This document shows, one piece after another, positions 17,656 through 27,346 of a stretch of 64,000 nt of DNA. Under the pieces are notes generated by a model. That model saw nothing but the letters and a program-made list of their open reading frames with translations. It searched no databases and had not been told where the DNA came from. The DNA is from Shewanella oncorhynchi (lineage in GTDB: Bacteria > Pseudomonadota > Gammaproteobacteria > Enterobacterales > Shewanellaceae), in the NCBI RefSeq assembly GCF_012584455.1, contig NZ_JABAEB010000017.1, positions 23,483 through 87,482 of the forward strand. The letters are read 5' to 3'. Positions within the stretch are counted from its first letter, which is position 1. Each line of letters opens with the position of its first letter. A program made the translations under genes and the position numbers.

Positions 17656-18282
17656 ATGAATACTGCACTACTTTATGATCCACAATTATGGACTTTAATG
17701 GCCTCGACCGCGCTGTTTTGCGCGACGATGACAATGACTCCCGGACCGAACAATATTCTCTTAGCTAGCTCTGGAGCGCATTTTGGTGTGCTGCGTACCG
17801 TGCCACATATTGCAGGGATCCGCTTGGGTTCGACCTCTTTACATCTTGCGGTATTATTCGGCCTCGGTACCTTGTTTGAAGCATTACCGGTATTGCACCA
17901 AGTATTGAAATATTTCGCTTTAGCATATTTGCTGTATCTCGCGTACAAATTAGTGACGTCGCCAGTGCAGAGCACGCATTTGGATGATGGACGAAAACCT
18001 ATGACGCTCATTGAAGCTGCATTATTTCAATGGATTAACCCTAAATCTTGGATGTCGACGATTACCCTGTGTAGCGCTTTTACATTAAGTGGCGATGGCT
18101 TTTGGTTGAGTGCGTTTCTTGGCGTATTAATGTTCAACATAGTGGGATTTCCTGCATCATTTACTTGGGTATTTGTCGGTGCCGCGATCAGTAAGAAACT
18201 CAATACCGATAGACGTAAGCGCCATTTTAATTGGTTTATGGGCAGCTTGCTCTTAGTGTCATTACCTATGATATTACGCTAG
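17656..18282 (+). CDS. LysE/RhtB family amino acid exporter
   Basis: Inner-membrane exporter with six predicted helices in 208 residues. The family motif is clear near the start: TPGPNNILLASSG. ATG 17656 follows AAGG at 17647-17650; the TTG at 17608 would prefix a basic segment and run through the palindrome, so it is rejected. Divergence from a MocR regulator is a common arrangement for such exporters. Substrate not predictable. Confidence 0.9.
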   Translation: MNTALLYDPQLWTLMASTALFCATMTMTPGPNNILLASSGAHFGVLRTVPHIAGIRLGSTSLHLAVLFGLGTLFEALPVLHQVLKYFALAYLLYLAYKLVTSPVQSTHLDDGRKPMTLIEAALFQWINPKSWMSTITLCSAFTLSGDGFWLSAFLGVLMFNIVGFPASFTWVFVGAAISKKLNTDRRKRHFNWFMGSLLLVSLPMILR

Positions 18283-18466
18283 CTTGGCTTGAATTAAGTG
18301 CCTAACCCTATAAATATTCTGAGGAAGACACTCGCGTAATGATTGGCTTTATGCCATAACCAACATACTATTGATGGCTTTTTAGGTAATGACCTTTTAG
18401 CTGAACATTTTCAGTCTCAGTTATACTTGTTGCTTATCTTGATAGTGTGTATATGGAGGTTGCCGA

Positions 18467-20224
18467 GTGAAGTTCCCTAGTTTGATTTCGTTTATGCCGG
18501 GATTGGCGCAATTATTACAATATGAAAAGCAATGGCTTAGGGATGATGTGCGCGCAGGCTTATCCGTTGCCGCTGTGGCATTACCCGTAGCGATTGCTTA
18601 TGCCCAGCTCACTGGTGTGAATGCTGCAGTGGGTTTGTATTCCTGCGTATTACCAATGTTGGTATACGCACTATTTGGCACCTCAAAACAATTAATCGTG
18701 GGTCCAGATGCGGCGACTTGTGCTGTTATCGCCGCGGTTGTCACGCCCCTAGCTGCAGGGGATAGCATGAAGCACTGGCAGTTAGTGATGACCATGACGG
18801 CCATGACAGGCTTTTGGTGCTTGATTGCGAGTCGTTTTAGGCTGGGGGTGCTCGCCGATTTTCTATCAAAGCCGATTTTGATGGGGTTGCTTAATGGCGT
18901 TGCAATTACCATTATCGTGGGACAGTTTTCAAAAATCTTCGGTTTTACCTTCGATGAGCGTTATCTAATCGAACGCCTCAGCGGTGCGCCTTCTTACTTA
19001 TCCAAAACCCATTGGCCGACATTGACTATGGGGATTGTGACGCTAGCGACTTATGCCTTAGTGAAACGGTTTCGTCCCCAATGGCCTGCTTCTATGTGCG
19101 CAATGGCGATGGCGGCTTTCCTTGTTTGGGTGTTTAACCTGACGAGCTTTGACATTAGCGTCGTCGGAGAAGTGACCTCAGGATTACCTTCATTCCAAGC
19201 GCCTGTATTTGATTTAGGTATCGCCCGTGAGCTTGTGGTACCAGCGCTTAACTTAGCCATGGTGAGCTTTGTGAGCATGATGTTGACGGCTCGAAGCTTT
19301 GCGGCAAAAAACGGTTACGATATAGATGCCGATAAAGAGTTCAGGGCGTTAGGAATAGCCAATATAGCGTCTGCCATATCTCAAGGTTTTGCGGTGAGCG
19401 GCGCGGATTCCCGTACTGCGGTTAATGATGCCAATGGTGGTAAGAGCCAGTTAGTGTCTATCATTGCGGCGGTATTGATTGGTGTTGTGGCGCTATTTTT
19501 CACTGCGCCTTTGAAGTTCATCCCCAGTGCCGCCTTAGGTGTAGTGCTGGTGATCGCCTCTATCTCGCTTATCGATTTAAAGTCACTGTGGAATCTGCGA
19601 GTGCGGGATAGGTCTGCTTTTCTACTTGCCTGTATCACCTTGTTCTCTGTGTTGTTTATTGGGGTTATCCCTGGGATAACCTTGGCTGTATTACTGGGTT
19701 TATTCCAGTTCCTTGCTACTGTGATGCGGCCTACGGATCAAGTGCTTGGTTTAGATAATAAGGGCGTTATCCGCAGTGTCGATGAATCGGGTAAAGCTAA
19801 ATCGGTTCCAGGAGTATTTATATATCGCTTTAATTCACCGTTAACTTACTTTAATGCGACGTATTTTAAGCGCCGTTTACTGGAAAAGTTTATTCGGGAA
19901 TCTGAGCCTGTTGATTGCATCATTATTGATGCAGTGCCTTGTTTTACCCATTTGGATTTAAGTGTGATGGCCATGTTGGCTGATTTACATCAACTGCTTA
20001 AAAAACGTGGCGTTCGTTTAGTGCTTGCGGGACGTAAACGGCAGATGCTGAGTTGGTTTGAGCAAGCGGGCATGCAGACAGGGGAAGGTGGTATTTTGAT
20101 CCGGCCAGATTTGTATCTCGCCCTTAAAATGAATCAAAGCTATAAACAAGCCTTGGCTGAAGGGCAAGCGCCTGTGATCCAAAAAGTTCCTGATGACTCG
20201 GTATTGTTGCACAGTCATTTGTAG
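18467..20224 (+). CDS. SulP family anion transporter with STAS domain
   Basis: Inner-membrane SLC26/SulP transporter, 585 residues. About the first 420 form the hydrophobic core (VAALPVAIAYAQLTGV helix, VGPDAATCAVIAAVV); the C-terminal 130 form a cytoplasmic STAS domain with the LDLSVMAMLADL segment. Substrates in this family include sulfate, bicarbonate and dicarboxylates; nothing here decides. The GTG start has a GGAGG site 8 bp upstream. It is monocistronic, with a terminator 37 bp after the stop. Confidence 0.93.
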   Translation: MKFPSLISFMPGLAQLLQYEKQWLRDDVRAGLSVAAVALPVAIAYAQLTGVNAAVGLYSCVLPMLVYALFGTSKQLIVGPDAATCAVIAAVVTPLAAGDSMKHWQLVMTMTAMTGFWCLIASRFRLGVLADFLSKPILMGLLNGVAITIIVGQFSKIFGFTFDERYLIERLSGAPSYLSKTHWPTLTMGIVTLATYALVKRFRPQWPASMCAMAMAAFLVWVFNLTSFDISVVGEVTSGLPSFQAPVFDLGIARELVVPALNLAMVSFVSMMLTARSFAAKNGYDIDADKEFRALGIANIASAISQGFAVSGADSRTAVNDANGGKSQLVSIIAAVLIGVVALFFTAPLKFIPSAALGVVLVIASISLIDLKSLWNLRVRDRSAFLLACITLFSVLFIGVIPGITLAVLLGLFQFLATVMRPTDQVLGLDNKGVIRSVDESGKAKSVPGVFIYRFNSPLTYFNATYFKRRLLEKFIRESEPVDCIIIDAVPCFTHLDLSVMAMLADLHQLLKKRGVRLVLAGRKRQMLSWFEQAGMQTGEGGILIRPDLYLALKMNQSYKQALAEGQAPVIQKVPDDSVLLHSHL

Positions 20225-20260
20225 TTAACTGTAATGCCTTGTTTGATTAAACTGGGTCAT

Positions 20261-20296
20261 AAAATAGCGCAGCTTAAGGTTGCGCTATTTTTTGTC
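20261..20296 (+). terminator. sulP terminator
   Basis: AAAATAGCGCA (20261-20271) pairs with TGCGCTATTTT (20281-20291), followed by further T residues. It could also serve the convergent small gene at 20357. Confidence 0.9.
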
Positions 20297-20356
20297 TTAA
20301 TTTGATAAGTAAATCAATGGTATGACTAGCCTTTTGAAGGTATTCAGTTTTACCGT

Positions 20357-20554
20357 TTAGTCTTTGAGAATTCTATCTAGGGGAATAAAACCGTGAAAAC
20401 CATAATAACCCATAGGGCCGAGTATCAGACTCAGTAGGCACCATAAGCACTTTTTGTTGGTGCTGAGATCCACTTTACTTTTGAAGGCCCGAAGGGCAAA
20501 TAGACAATGCAATAGCACCAGGCCCCCAAGCATAATAACGATATTAATATCCAT
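20357..20554 (-). CDS. Small two-helix membrane protein, unknown
   Basis: A 65-residue ORF with two hydrophobic segments (about residues 3-20 and 36-52) split by the polar stretch KSKVDLSTNKK, ending GFHGFIPLDRILKD. ATG 20554 is chosen over the TTG three codons upstream. No family recognised. It is convergent with the SulP gene and has no close partner on its strand. Gene status rests on the coherent membrane topology and codon use. Confidence 0.5.
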   Translation of the reverse strand: MDINIVIMLGGLVLLHCLFALRAFKSKVDLSTNKKCLWCLLSLILGPMGYYGFHGFIPLDRILKD

Positions 20555-20741
20555 ATTTTCCAACTGTCTTATCCTTGTGTTCTATCATTCACGTCCTTGA
20601 GTCTTTAGGCGTGGTTACTTTTCTTGAGAATATTGTCTAGCTACGATTAGCTAAATTAGGTACCTAGTGGCAAATACCTTACTCGAATATTTTACCGATG
20701 GCTATAACATAAAATAAAAATAATCTTTAAATATTATTGGC

Positions 20742-21398
20742 TTACATGTCTCCTAACAAGCAAGTTGGAGAATGGCTAGCGTCCCAGATCACATATTTTT
20801 CCATCGCACGAATAAATATTTCACTCGAAATGAGGTTTTCTAGCCAAGCGGCGAGTCGCGGAAAATCATCACTCAGTGCACGTTTGAGATCCACTGCGGC
20901 AAATTGGCGTACAAAAGGCACGATGGCGTAATCAGCAACGCGAGGTGTATCGGCGACTAAAAAGGGGTGTTGCCCTAAGCATGTTTCAAGTTGCAGGAGG
21001 AAATGACTCGCCTGCTGATAATAATAAGCTTGCGTTTGCTCAGGGTAACGGTCGGCATATTTATAGCGGTCAAGCCATGGTTTAAATTGTTGATCATTTT
21101 GTGTGATAAGCTGTGCCATTTTATCTTCAATAGCAGGATTTTGCTGACACAATAGATCTAAGGGGTCTGCTTGCGTGAGTGCCCAGCGCATGATCTCAAG
21201 ACTTTCGGCAATCACCTCACCGTTTGCTAGTACTAATACCGGCACAGTCCCCTTAGGTGAGGCAGCTAGCATTTGTGGTGGTTTGGCTTTAAGGGTGATT
21301 TCACGGACTTCAACATTGCATTGGGCTAATAAGAGTCCCAAACGTGCTCGCATAGCATAGGGGCAACGGCGGAAGGTGTATAAGACGGCTAGCGTCAT
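20742..21398 (-). CDS. Glutathione S-transferase family protein
   Basis: A 218-residue cytosolic protein with an N-terminal thioredoxin-like domain carrying CPYAMRARL (C12 as the likely catalytic cysteine, omega/beta-like) and the cis-proline segment KGTVPVLV, then an all-helical C-terminal domain. Activity could be thiol transfer, deglutathionylation or conjugation. Not in an operon; upstream 360 bp lead to divergent trhO. Confidence 0.9.
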   Translation of the reverse strand: MTLAVLYTFRRCPYAMRARLGLLLAQCNVEVREITLKAKPPQMLAASPKGTVPVLVLANGEVIAESLEIMRWALTQADPLDLLCQQNPAIEDKMAQLITQNDQQFKPWLDRYKYADRYPEQTQAYYYQQASHFLLQLETCLGQHPFLVADTPRVADYAIVPFVRQFAAVDLKRALSDDFPRLAAWLENLISSEIFIRAMEKYVIWDASHSPTCLLGDM

Positions 21399-21686
21399 TC
21401 GGATTTCCTCTACTGTACGGCGCTAATGCGATGGAAGTTGATGCGACTAAAGCTGATGTCAGCGTGTCATGCTTATTGACGACGCGAGTATGCCAATGCG
21501 AATGTTGCGTGCTAATCATGCAATATTCAAAGGGCGCAGATGGTAACGCTTTCATACTGGGATTTCTGCTTAAATTGCCATCATAGAATGATTTTTCTCA
21601 CCACTGTGCGTAAAGAATTAAAGACCCTGTATTTTATCTGTGTTTATCTTGCTGTGACTCAGGTAGAATTCCGCGCTATTTTTGGG

Positions 21687-21707
21687 ATCTGCAGCAAGGC
21701 TGCAGAT
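21687..21707 (+). other. Hairpin in trhO leader
   Basis: ATCTGCAGC and GCTGCAGAT form a perfect 9-bp stem with an AAG loop, about 55 nt before the trhO start. No T-run follows. Apart from this the 362-bp gap between the GST and trhO shows nothing. Confidence 0.4.
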
Positions 21708-21760
21708 GATTGATTTGTTTATGCACTGGAAATTAAGTTCCAGCCAGCAAAGAGGGTGTT

Positions 21761-22765
21761 ATGGCTAAAGTTGTCGTATGTGCGTTATATAAATTCGTGT
21801 CGTTACCGCATTTTGAATCTATCCGAGCGCCATTGCTTGCTATGATGGAACAGGCCGAGATCAAAGGCACTCTGCTCCTCGCAAGTGAAGGGATCAATGG
21901 CACAGTTGCTGGCACTCAAGAAGCGATTGAAGCGTTATTAGTGTGGCTTAATAGCCAAAATGGCCTAGATAATATCGTTCACAAGTTATCATTTGACGAT
22001 GAAATGCCGTTCTACCGCACTAAAGTCAAACTGAAAAACGAAATCGTGACTATGGGCGTTGAAGGTATTGACCCACTTAAAGTGGTTGGCACCTATGTGA
22101 AGCCTCAAGATTGGAATGCGCTGATTTCTGATCCGGACGTGATTTTAGTCGACACCCGTAACGACTATGAAGTGCAAATCGGCACTTTCAAAAATGCCGT
22201 TAATCCTGTGACTGAAACCTTCAGAGAATTCCCTGAATATGTGAAGCAGAATCTTGATCCTGCTAAACATAAGAAGGTCGCCATGTTCTGTACTGGCGGT
22301 ATTCGCTGTGAGAAATCAACTGCTTATTTAAAAGAGCAAGGCTTTGACGAGGTGTATCATCTTGAAGGCGGTATTCTTAAATATCTCGAAGAAGTCAAAG
22401 CGGAAGAAAGTTTGTGGGAAGGCGAGTGCTTCGTATTCGATAACCGCGTTGCAGTGAACCATGACTTGAAGAAAGGCCAATACGATCAATGTAATGCTTG
22501 TCGTATGCCAATCACCGAAGCTGAAAAACAGAGCCCTGCCTATGTGCAAGGTGTCAGTTGCCCACATTGTATCGATAAAATTTCTGACGAGCAGCGTAAA
22601 CGTTTCGTTGAGCGTGAGCGCCAAGTTAATCTGGCAAAAGCCCGTAACGAAGCGCATATCGGTAGCGATGTAAATCAAGTGATTGAAGCGCGCCGTGAGA
22701 AAAAAGAAGCGCAGCGTCGACTCGCCGCCGAGAAAAATAACGCGAAAAAATCGCAAGCGCTTTAA
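21761..22765 (+). CDS. trhO: tRNA uridine(34) hydroxylase TrhO (rhodanese fold)
   Basis: Oxygen-dependent hydroxylase that makes 5-hydroxyuridine at tRNA wobble position 34 (formerly YceA). It has 334 residues: an N-terminal acylphosphatase-like domain, then a rhodanese domain (about 115-215) with VDTRNDYE and the active loop CTGGIRCEKS, C177 being the key cysteine. CNACRMP and CPHC near residues 247-271 form a putative zinc knuckle. The tail is very basic (RREKKEAQRR). Terminator follows at 22873. Confidence 0.95.
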   Translation: MAKVVVCALYKFVSLPHFESIRAPLLAMMEQAEIKGTLLLASEGINGTVAGTQEAIEALLVWLNSQNGLDNIVHKLSFDDEMPFYRTKVKLKNEIVTMGVEGIDPLKVVGTYVKPQDWNALISDPDVILVDTRNDYEVQIGTFKNAVNPVTETFREFPEYVKQNLDPAKHKKVAMFCTGGIRCEKSTAYLKEQGFDEVYHLEGGILKYLEEVKAEESLWEGECFVFDNRVAVNHDLKKGQYDQCNACRMPITEAEKQSPAYVQGVSCPHCIDKISDEQRKRFVERERQVNLAKARNEAHIGSDVNQVIEARREKKEAQRRLAAEKNNAKKSQAL

Positions 22766-22872
22766 CTTTATATTTCATTGGATTAGCTGTGAGTTAGTCA
22801 TGAGTTTGCACTGAGCTTGTTTGTCATTCAGGTAGCTCCTACATTGCTTTCACTGTGAATATGGTTTGCACT

Positions 22873-22901
22873 ATGGCCCGACTTGTTCGGGCCATTTTTT
22901 T
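22873..22901 (+). terminator. trhO terminator
   Basis: ATGGCCCGA and TCGGGCCAT pair around CTTGT, followed by seven T residues. The remainder of the 337-bp gap to the next gene is AT-rich with no further feature seen. Confidence 0.92.
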
Positions 22902-23102
22902 ATGCCGATTTTAGTTTTAGTGTGAATGTGCTTTAACTCATTTTTAAACCATTATTTATCATAGCGCTATGCCGAAAACCTTAAATTTATGATAACTTTC
23001 AGTCGCTAGTATTAAAAACGTTAGTATTAACAACGCTAGCATTTCAAAAAAGTCGAGTGCTATATACGAAGGGAGCGATTCAGTGCAAGGTAGGCAAAGC
23101 GC

Positions 23103-23570
23103 ATGAGCATTTGGAAAGAACTATACGATATTTTCGATAAGGAACGCAGTCGCTGGCAGCAATCGAGCGCCAGTAAGCAGGCGATTGCCTTCGAGTTAAA
23201 AGCCAATTTGGGTTTTCTGGCCGATGCCTTAAGCAGCGGTTTGTCGCAAAGTGCGATCGCCAGCGGTTTAGAATGCAGTATTTTTGAGGCAAAACTGAAA
23301 GAGGGCGCAGCACTCACTGCGTTAAATCACCGTAAAGTGACACTGAAATTTATTGGTGAATTTGCCGAGTTTAATAAATATGTCGGTAAAGAGAACGACG
23401 CTTTAGTTGAGAATGCTTACGCTAGAATCAAATCGCTGCAGAAGTTAGTCGCGGCTGAGCCCAATAAAAATCATGATCTTAAGATTAAATCCCTGTTTCG
23501 CTTTTTAGTCTTTTTAGTGGCGCACCTTGAGGAGCAGCCATTGAGTCGCACATCAGCGAAAAAAGCCTAA
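23103..23570 (+). CDS. Conserved-looking helical protein, unknown function
   Basis: A 155-residue cytosolic, mostly helical, basic protein beginning MSIWKELYDIFDKERSRWQQ. No signal peptide, membrane segment or known motif seen. The region around residues 95-120 is lysine-rich. It stands alone on the plus strand and has a good terminator 45 bp after the stop, which supports a real transcription unit. I do not recognise the family. Confidence 0.75.
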   Translation: MSIWKELYDIFDKERSRWQQSSASKQAIAFELKANLGFLADALSSGLSQSAIASGLECSIFEAKLKEGAALTALNHRKVTLKFIGEFAEFNKYVGKENDALVENAYARIKSLQKLVAAEPNKNHDLKIKSLFRFLVFLVAHLEEQPLSRTSAKKA

Positions 23571-23610
23571 GGCGGATGAGTGGCATTGGCTAGCTTGTTA
23601 TTTGAGAGAC

Positions 23611-23636
23611 AAAAAAGGCGCCTGTGGCGCCTTTTC
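23611..23636 (+). terminator. Terminator after 155-residue protein
   Basis: GGCGCC, TGT, GGCGCC with flanking A and T runs; symmetrical enough to act for either strand. Confidence 0.85.
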
Positions 23637-23736
23637 TATGTTTGCGAACGTCATTGCTCAGTGTTTATAGCACAGTCTTTAAAAGGCATGTTTAAGAGCC
23701 ATCTTTAGACTCACTCTTTAAAAGCCGCCATTGAGC

Positions 23737-23994
23737 TTAGCCCCTAGGTGGTTCAGTTTTGCTTTGATCTGCTTTATTGGGTTCTGAGTCCGCAGAACTT
23801 GGCTTGCTTGAAGCCGCATCGGCATCATTGTCTGCTGCCGAAGGCTTGGCAGTATCTGACTTTATCTGCTTATCTTTACCATGTTGACCGAACTGCGGCA
23901 GTTTGAACTTAGCACTGTACTTCAACGCAGCAAGATTACTGGCGATGACACCGACGATCAAAATAATAATGATCCAGACTTCTAAGGTCGACAT
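23737..23994 (-). CDS. DUF2897 family small membrane protein
   Basis: An 85-residue protein with one N-terminal membrane helix (residues 6-28, VWIIIILIVGVIASNLAAL) and a hydrophilic tail that becomes Ser/Ala/Asp/Lys-rich and low in complexity. The N-terminal part matches what I know as DUF2897. It lies 45 bp downstream of kdsB on the same strand, so co-transcription is likely. Function unknown. Confidence 0.8.
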   Translation of the reverse strand: MSTLEVWIIIILIVGVIASNLAALKYSAKFKLPQFGQHGKDKQIKSDTAKPSAADNDADAASSKPSSADSEPNKADQSKTEPPRG

Positions 23995-24039
23995 ACTCAG
24001 CTCCTGTTTCGAATTGACTCGCGCACACCTAACGGGTGA

Positions 24040-24780
24040 TTAATCAACCGCTAAGCGTTGCTCACATTTACGAATGTCTTCTGGCGTATCAACTTCAATA
24101 GAATCAAAGGCGCTAATGGCGATTTTGATCTTATGGCCGTACTCTAATGCACGTAATTGCTCGAGTTTTTCCAGATCTTCTAGACGACCTAATGGTAGGG
24201 CGGCGAAGGCCTGTACGAATTTGCGTGTATAAGCATACACACCTAAGTGCTTATAAACGGGGTAATCTTGAGTATCGCGGCCAAAAGGAATACGCGAACG
24301 AGAGAAATACAAGGCGTAGTTGTTGTTATCGAACACCATCTTCACATGCATAGGATCGTCAAGCTCGGCTTTATTGACGATTTCAAAACCTAAGGTGGCC
24401 ATTTCAAACTCACCAGGGTGACGCTCGAAGAGGCTGATGACTTGCTCGATAGAGGTTGGGTCGATTAGAGGTTGATCGCCCTGTAGGTTGATCACTAAGT
24501 CGTCATCTTTCAGTCCCAGTTGGTTTATTGCATCATTGATACGATCTGTACCCGAGGCAGCATCTGGGCTGGTCATGACTACTTTGCCGCCAAAACTTTC
24601 AACGGCCGCTTTAATGCGATCATCATCGGTAGCGACGTAAATATTGGTGAGGCCTTTGGCTAACGACGCGCGTTCATACACGTGTTGGATCATTGGCTTG
24701 CCGTTAATCGGGGCTAAGGGTTTGCCCGGGAAGCGGCTTGAACCGTAACGAGCCGGGATTAACAGAGTCACATTCATCAA
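24040..24780 (-). CDS. kdsB: CMP-(8-amino-)Kdo cytidylyltransferase
   Basis: Activates the octulosonate sugar as a CMP derivative for lipid A inner-core assembly. It has 246 residues with the family landmarks IPARYGSSRFPGKPL (nucleotide loop), ATDDDRI, and NLQGDQPLI. In Shewanella the enzyme works on 8-amino-Kdo (Kdo8N) made by the adjacent KdnA and KdnB; that specificity is established knowledge for S. oneidensis and is inferred here from linkage. A terminator at 24834 separates it from kdnB. Confidence 0.95.
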   Translation of the reverse strand: MMNVTLLIPARYGSSRFPGKPLAPINGKPMIQHVYERASLAKGLTNIYVATDDDRIKAAVESFGGKVVMTSPDAASGTDRINDAINQLGLKDDDLVINLQGDQPLIDPTSIEQVISLFERHPGEFEMATLGFEIVNKAELDDPMHVKMVFDNNNYALYFSRSRIPFGRDTQDYPVYKHLGVYAYTRKFVQAFAALPLGRLEDLEKLEQLRALEYGHKIKIAISAFDSIEVDTPEDIRKCEQRLAVD

Positions 24781-24833
24781 ATTATCCTACTTTTATCAAA
24801 AATATACAGTGTAGATATACAATGCATATAGAC

Positions 24834-24859
24834 AAAAGGGCTCACAATTGAGCCCTTTT
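24834..24859 (-). terminator. kdnAB terminator
   Basis: AAAAGGGCTCA (24834-24844) and TGAGCCCTTTT (24849-24859) pair around CAAT. It lies just after the kdnB stop, so kdsB probably also has its own promoter. Confidence 0.85.
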
Positions 24860-24874
24860 AACATGTGTTAGAGC

Positions 24875-25945
24875 TTAGATACGACGGAACAGGGCAGTCA
24901 ACATTTCATCTGTGACTTTCTCTTCCCAACCCGCGCCGTAAACGTTAGCCCATAGTGGACCCATGCTCTTAGTCACGGCAACCATTTTCGCTATCGTTTC
25001 GTCTGGCAGATCTTTACAGATGTTCTTCGGCAGCGTGATGTTATGTTTCTTCATCATCAGACGGAACTCTTCAACACCTTCTGGATAGAATTCTTCTAAC
25101 ACGTCAAAGGCGATACAGTTGCCGATACCATGGTGGTAACCCAGGATGTAAGACAGACCGTAAGATACCGCATGACAGGCACCCACTTGGCTATACGCTA
25201 TGCTCATACCGCCCATGAAAGACGCCATCATTAGCTTGTCGTCTTTTTCTACGTGGTCGTCTAAGTACACTTGGCGACATAAATCCATGGCTTTTTCAGC
25301 GTAGGATTTAGAGAACTCGTTTAAGAAGGTACCTTGTAAAGATTCAACACAGTGGATATAGCAATCCATACCTGTGTAGAACCATTGGTCCGTTTCTACG
25401 CCTTCGATTAACTCAGAATCCATGATGATTTGATCGAATACTGTGTAATCTGAGTTCAGGCCTAGCTTACGTACTGGACCACATAATACGGCGGTGCGTG
25501 ACGCTTCTGCACCAGTACCAGAAATCGTTGGGATACCGATGTGGTGTACCGCGGGGTTCTTGATCAAATCCCAACCTTGGTACATGGCAGAGCCACCTGG
25601 GTTTGTCAGCATCAGCGATACCGCTTTAGCCACGTCCATGGTTGAACCGCCACCTAAACCGACGACGCTCACTGGCAGTTTGCTATTGAAAGCTTGAACT
25701 TGTTCAGTCAGGGCATCGATTTGAATTGTGCTTGGCTCTTCATCAACGTTAACCCAAATCACCATGTCTTGTGCTTTAGCAGGAATGCGGCCCTCAAGGG
25801 CTTTGCCTTGATGCACGTCATCGACTAAAAACACCACGAAGTCGTCGGCGGTTTTACGTTCAGCAGCTAACACTTCATCCAATTGGACGAATGAGCCACG
25901 GCCGAAGATCATTTTTTCAACTACTTTAAAATTCTTAAAACTCAT
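24875..25945 (-). CDS. kdnB: Kdo 8-oxidase KdnB
   Basis: Iron-dependent alcohol dehydrogenase-family protein that oxidises C8 of Kdo to the aldehyde, the first step to 8-amino-Kdo. It has 356 residues from ATG 25945; the NAD loop GGGSTMDVAKAVSLM and the metal-ligand region HAVSYGLSYILGYHHGIGNC (H residues) are visible. A longer frame to 26026 runs into kdnA and lacks family support. It starts 20 bp after the kdnA stop, so the pair is an operon. Confidence 0.94.
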   Translation of the reverse strand: MSFKNFKVVEKMIFGRGSFVQLDEVLAAERKTADDFVVFLVDDVHQGKALEGRIPAKAQDMVIWVNVDEEPSTIQIDALTEQVQAFNSKLPVSVVGLGGGSTMDVAKAVSLMLTNPGGSAMYQGWDLIKNPAVHHIGIPTISGTGAEASRTAVLCGPVRKLGLNSDYTVFDQIIMDSELIEGVETDQWFYTGMDCYIHCVESLQGTFLNEFSKSYAEKAMDLCRQVYLDDHVEKDDKLMMASFMGGMSIAYSQVGACHAVSYGLSYILGYHHGIGNCIAFDVLEEFYPEGVEEFRLMMKKHNITLPKNICKDLPDETIAKMVAVTKSMGPLWANVYGAGWEEKVTDEMLTALFRRI

Positions 25946-25965
25946 TGCAACAAACTCCCGTAGAA

Positions 25966-27153
25966 TTATTGGGCAAATGCTTTCTTGATGTTCTCGATAC
26001 GCTCGGCGATCTGAGCATCGGTCCAAGACAACTTGATGAGCATAGAAATCGTGCGGCTCATAATGGCATCGGATTTAGGCACAGAAACTTGAGTATAGTC
26101 AGGTCTGTCGGCGATTAATGTGATTGGCAACGCAGCAGATGCCTTAAGCTCCTGAATGTGTTTCCAGTTTTTCAAATAATGCCAGTTGTTTACATACCAG
26201 TAGAAGCAGCCATCAACGCCGTTTTCAGCCAGTTTTTTGCTGATTTCTTGCGTGCGCGCTTCGGTTGGCAACATAAAGGTTAAGAAGCCAGCCGAGTCGC
26301 CTTCTGGATCTGGGATCTGGCGGAAGGTGACTTCTGGGATAGCGGCCATTGCATCTTTAATGGTCTTTTTGTTTTTACGTTGAATATCGATAATGGTATC
26401 GAGTTTACGTAACTGCGCTAATCCTAAGGCGGCATTCATTTCCGAAATACGGAAGTTCAAGCCAATGATAGGGTGTGACTCTGCACCGCGGTCTTTACCA
26501 ATATGGTCATGGCCGTGATCTGAGAACATGTGCGCGTTGTTGTAGATTTCTGTGTTGTTAGTGATCACAGCGCCACCTTCACCACAGGTGATGGTTTTGA
26601 CTGAATCGAATGAGTAACAACCCACATCACCGATAGTACCTAGGGCTTGGCCCTTGTAGCTACCACCGATGGCTTGGCAAGCATCTTCTAAAATCAGTAA
26701 GTTATGTTTTTTACAGACGGCTTTTATCTCGTCCATCTTCGCCATAGAACCGCACATGTGCACTAAGTTGATGGCTTTAGTGCGTGGGGTAATCGCGGCT
26801 TCGATACCTTCTGGAGATAAACACAATGTCTCATCGATTTCGGCAAAAATCGGAATCGCGCCTGCCATAAAAATCGCTTCAACTGAGGCTACAAAGGTAA
26901 AAGGTGGCACGATAACTTCATCGCCAGCACCAATGCCTGCAGCCATCATGGCCGTTTGCAGCGCAGCAGTACCGCTTGATAAAAGGTGAGCATGCTTCAC
27001 GTTCATCTTCTCGCACAGTAGTTGCTCCATATCGCGCGTCTTCCAGCGATCATTACGCATATGGTCGAAGTTGTAACGGAAGGTAAAACCGTTTTCCATA
27101 ACGTCAGCGACTTCCTGCTTCTCTTCAGGACCAAATAATTCAAAACCGGGCAT
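25966..27153 (-). CDS. kdnA: 8-amino-Kdo aminotransferase KdnA
   Basis: DegT/DnrJ/EryC1/StrS-type PLP aminotransferase that, with KdnB, replaces the C8 hydroxyl of Kdo by an amino group in lipopolysaccharide. It has 395 residues from ATG 27153 (AAGGAG site). The PLP lysine lies in SFDSVKTITCGEGGA, and the family aromatic/glycine loop GTAALQTAMMAAGIGAGDEV is near residue 70. Upstream extension to 27261 lacks a ribosome site. KdnA and KdnB were characterised in Shewanella oneidensis; their joint presence is the best lineage marker in this window. Confidence 0.94.
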   Translation of the reverse strand: MPGFELFGPEEKQEVADVMENGFTFRYNFDHMRNDRWKTRDMEQLLCEKMNVKHAHLLSSGTAALQTAMMAAGIGAGDEVIVPPFTFVASVEAIFMAGAIPIFAEIDETLCLSPEGIEAAITPRTKAINLVHMCGSMAKMDEIKAVCKKHNLLILEDACQAIGGSYKGQALGTIGDVGCYSFDSVKTITCGEGGAVITNNTEIYNNAHMFSDHGHDHIGKDRGAESHPIIGLNFRISEMNAALGLAQLRKLDTIIDIQRKNKKTIKDAMAAIPEVTFRQIPDPEGDSAGFLTFMLPTEARTQEISKKLAENGVDGCFYWYVNNWHYLKNWKHIQELKASAALPITLIADRPDYTQVSVPKSDAIMSRTISMLIKLSWTDAQIAERIENIKKAFAQ

Positions 27154-27270
27154 GGAAGGTATCTCCTTAGAATTTGTGGCGCATAGGTCGCCTGCAATTA
27201 ACTGGCGGATTATAACTGGCGTAATAGACCCTTGCGATGTTTTATTGCTGAAAATTGTCATGGAAAAAGA

Positions 27271-27294
27271 AAAACCTGCACAGGGGCAGGTTTT
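27271..27294 (-). terminator. can terminator
   Basis: AAAACCTGC and GCAGGTTTT pair around a 6-nt loop; on the minus strand it is followed by TTTTTCTTTTT, 50 bp after the carbonic anhydrase stop. Confidence 0.85.
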
Positions 27295-27346
27295 ATCTGA
27301 GCATTGATGATGCTCTGCGGGGCGTTGAAAGCCTACATTCAGGCCG

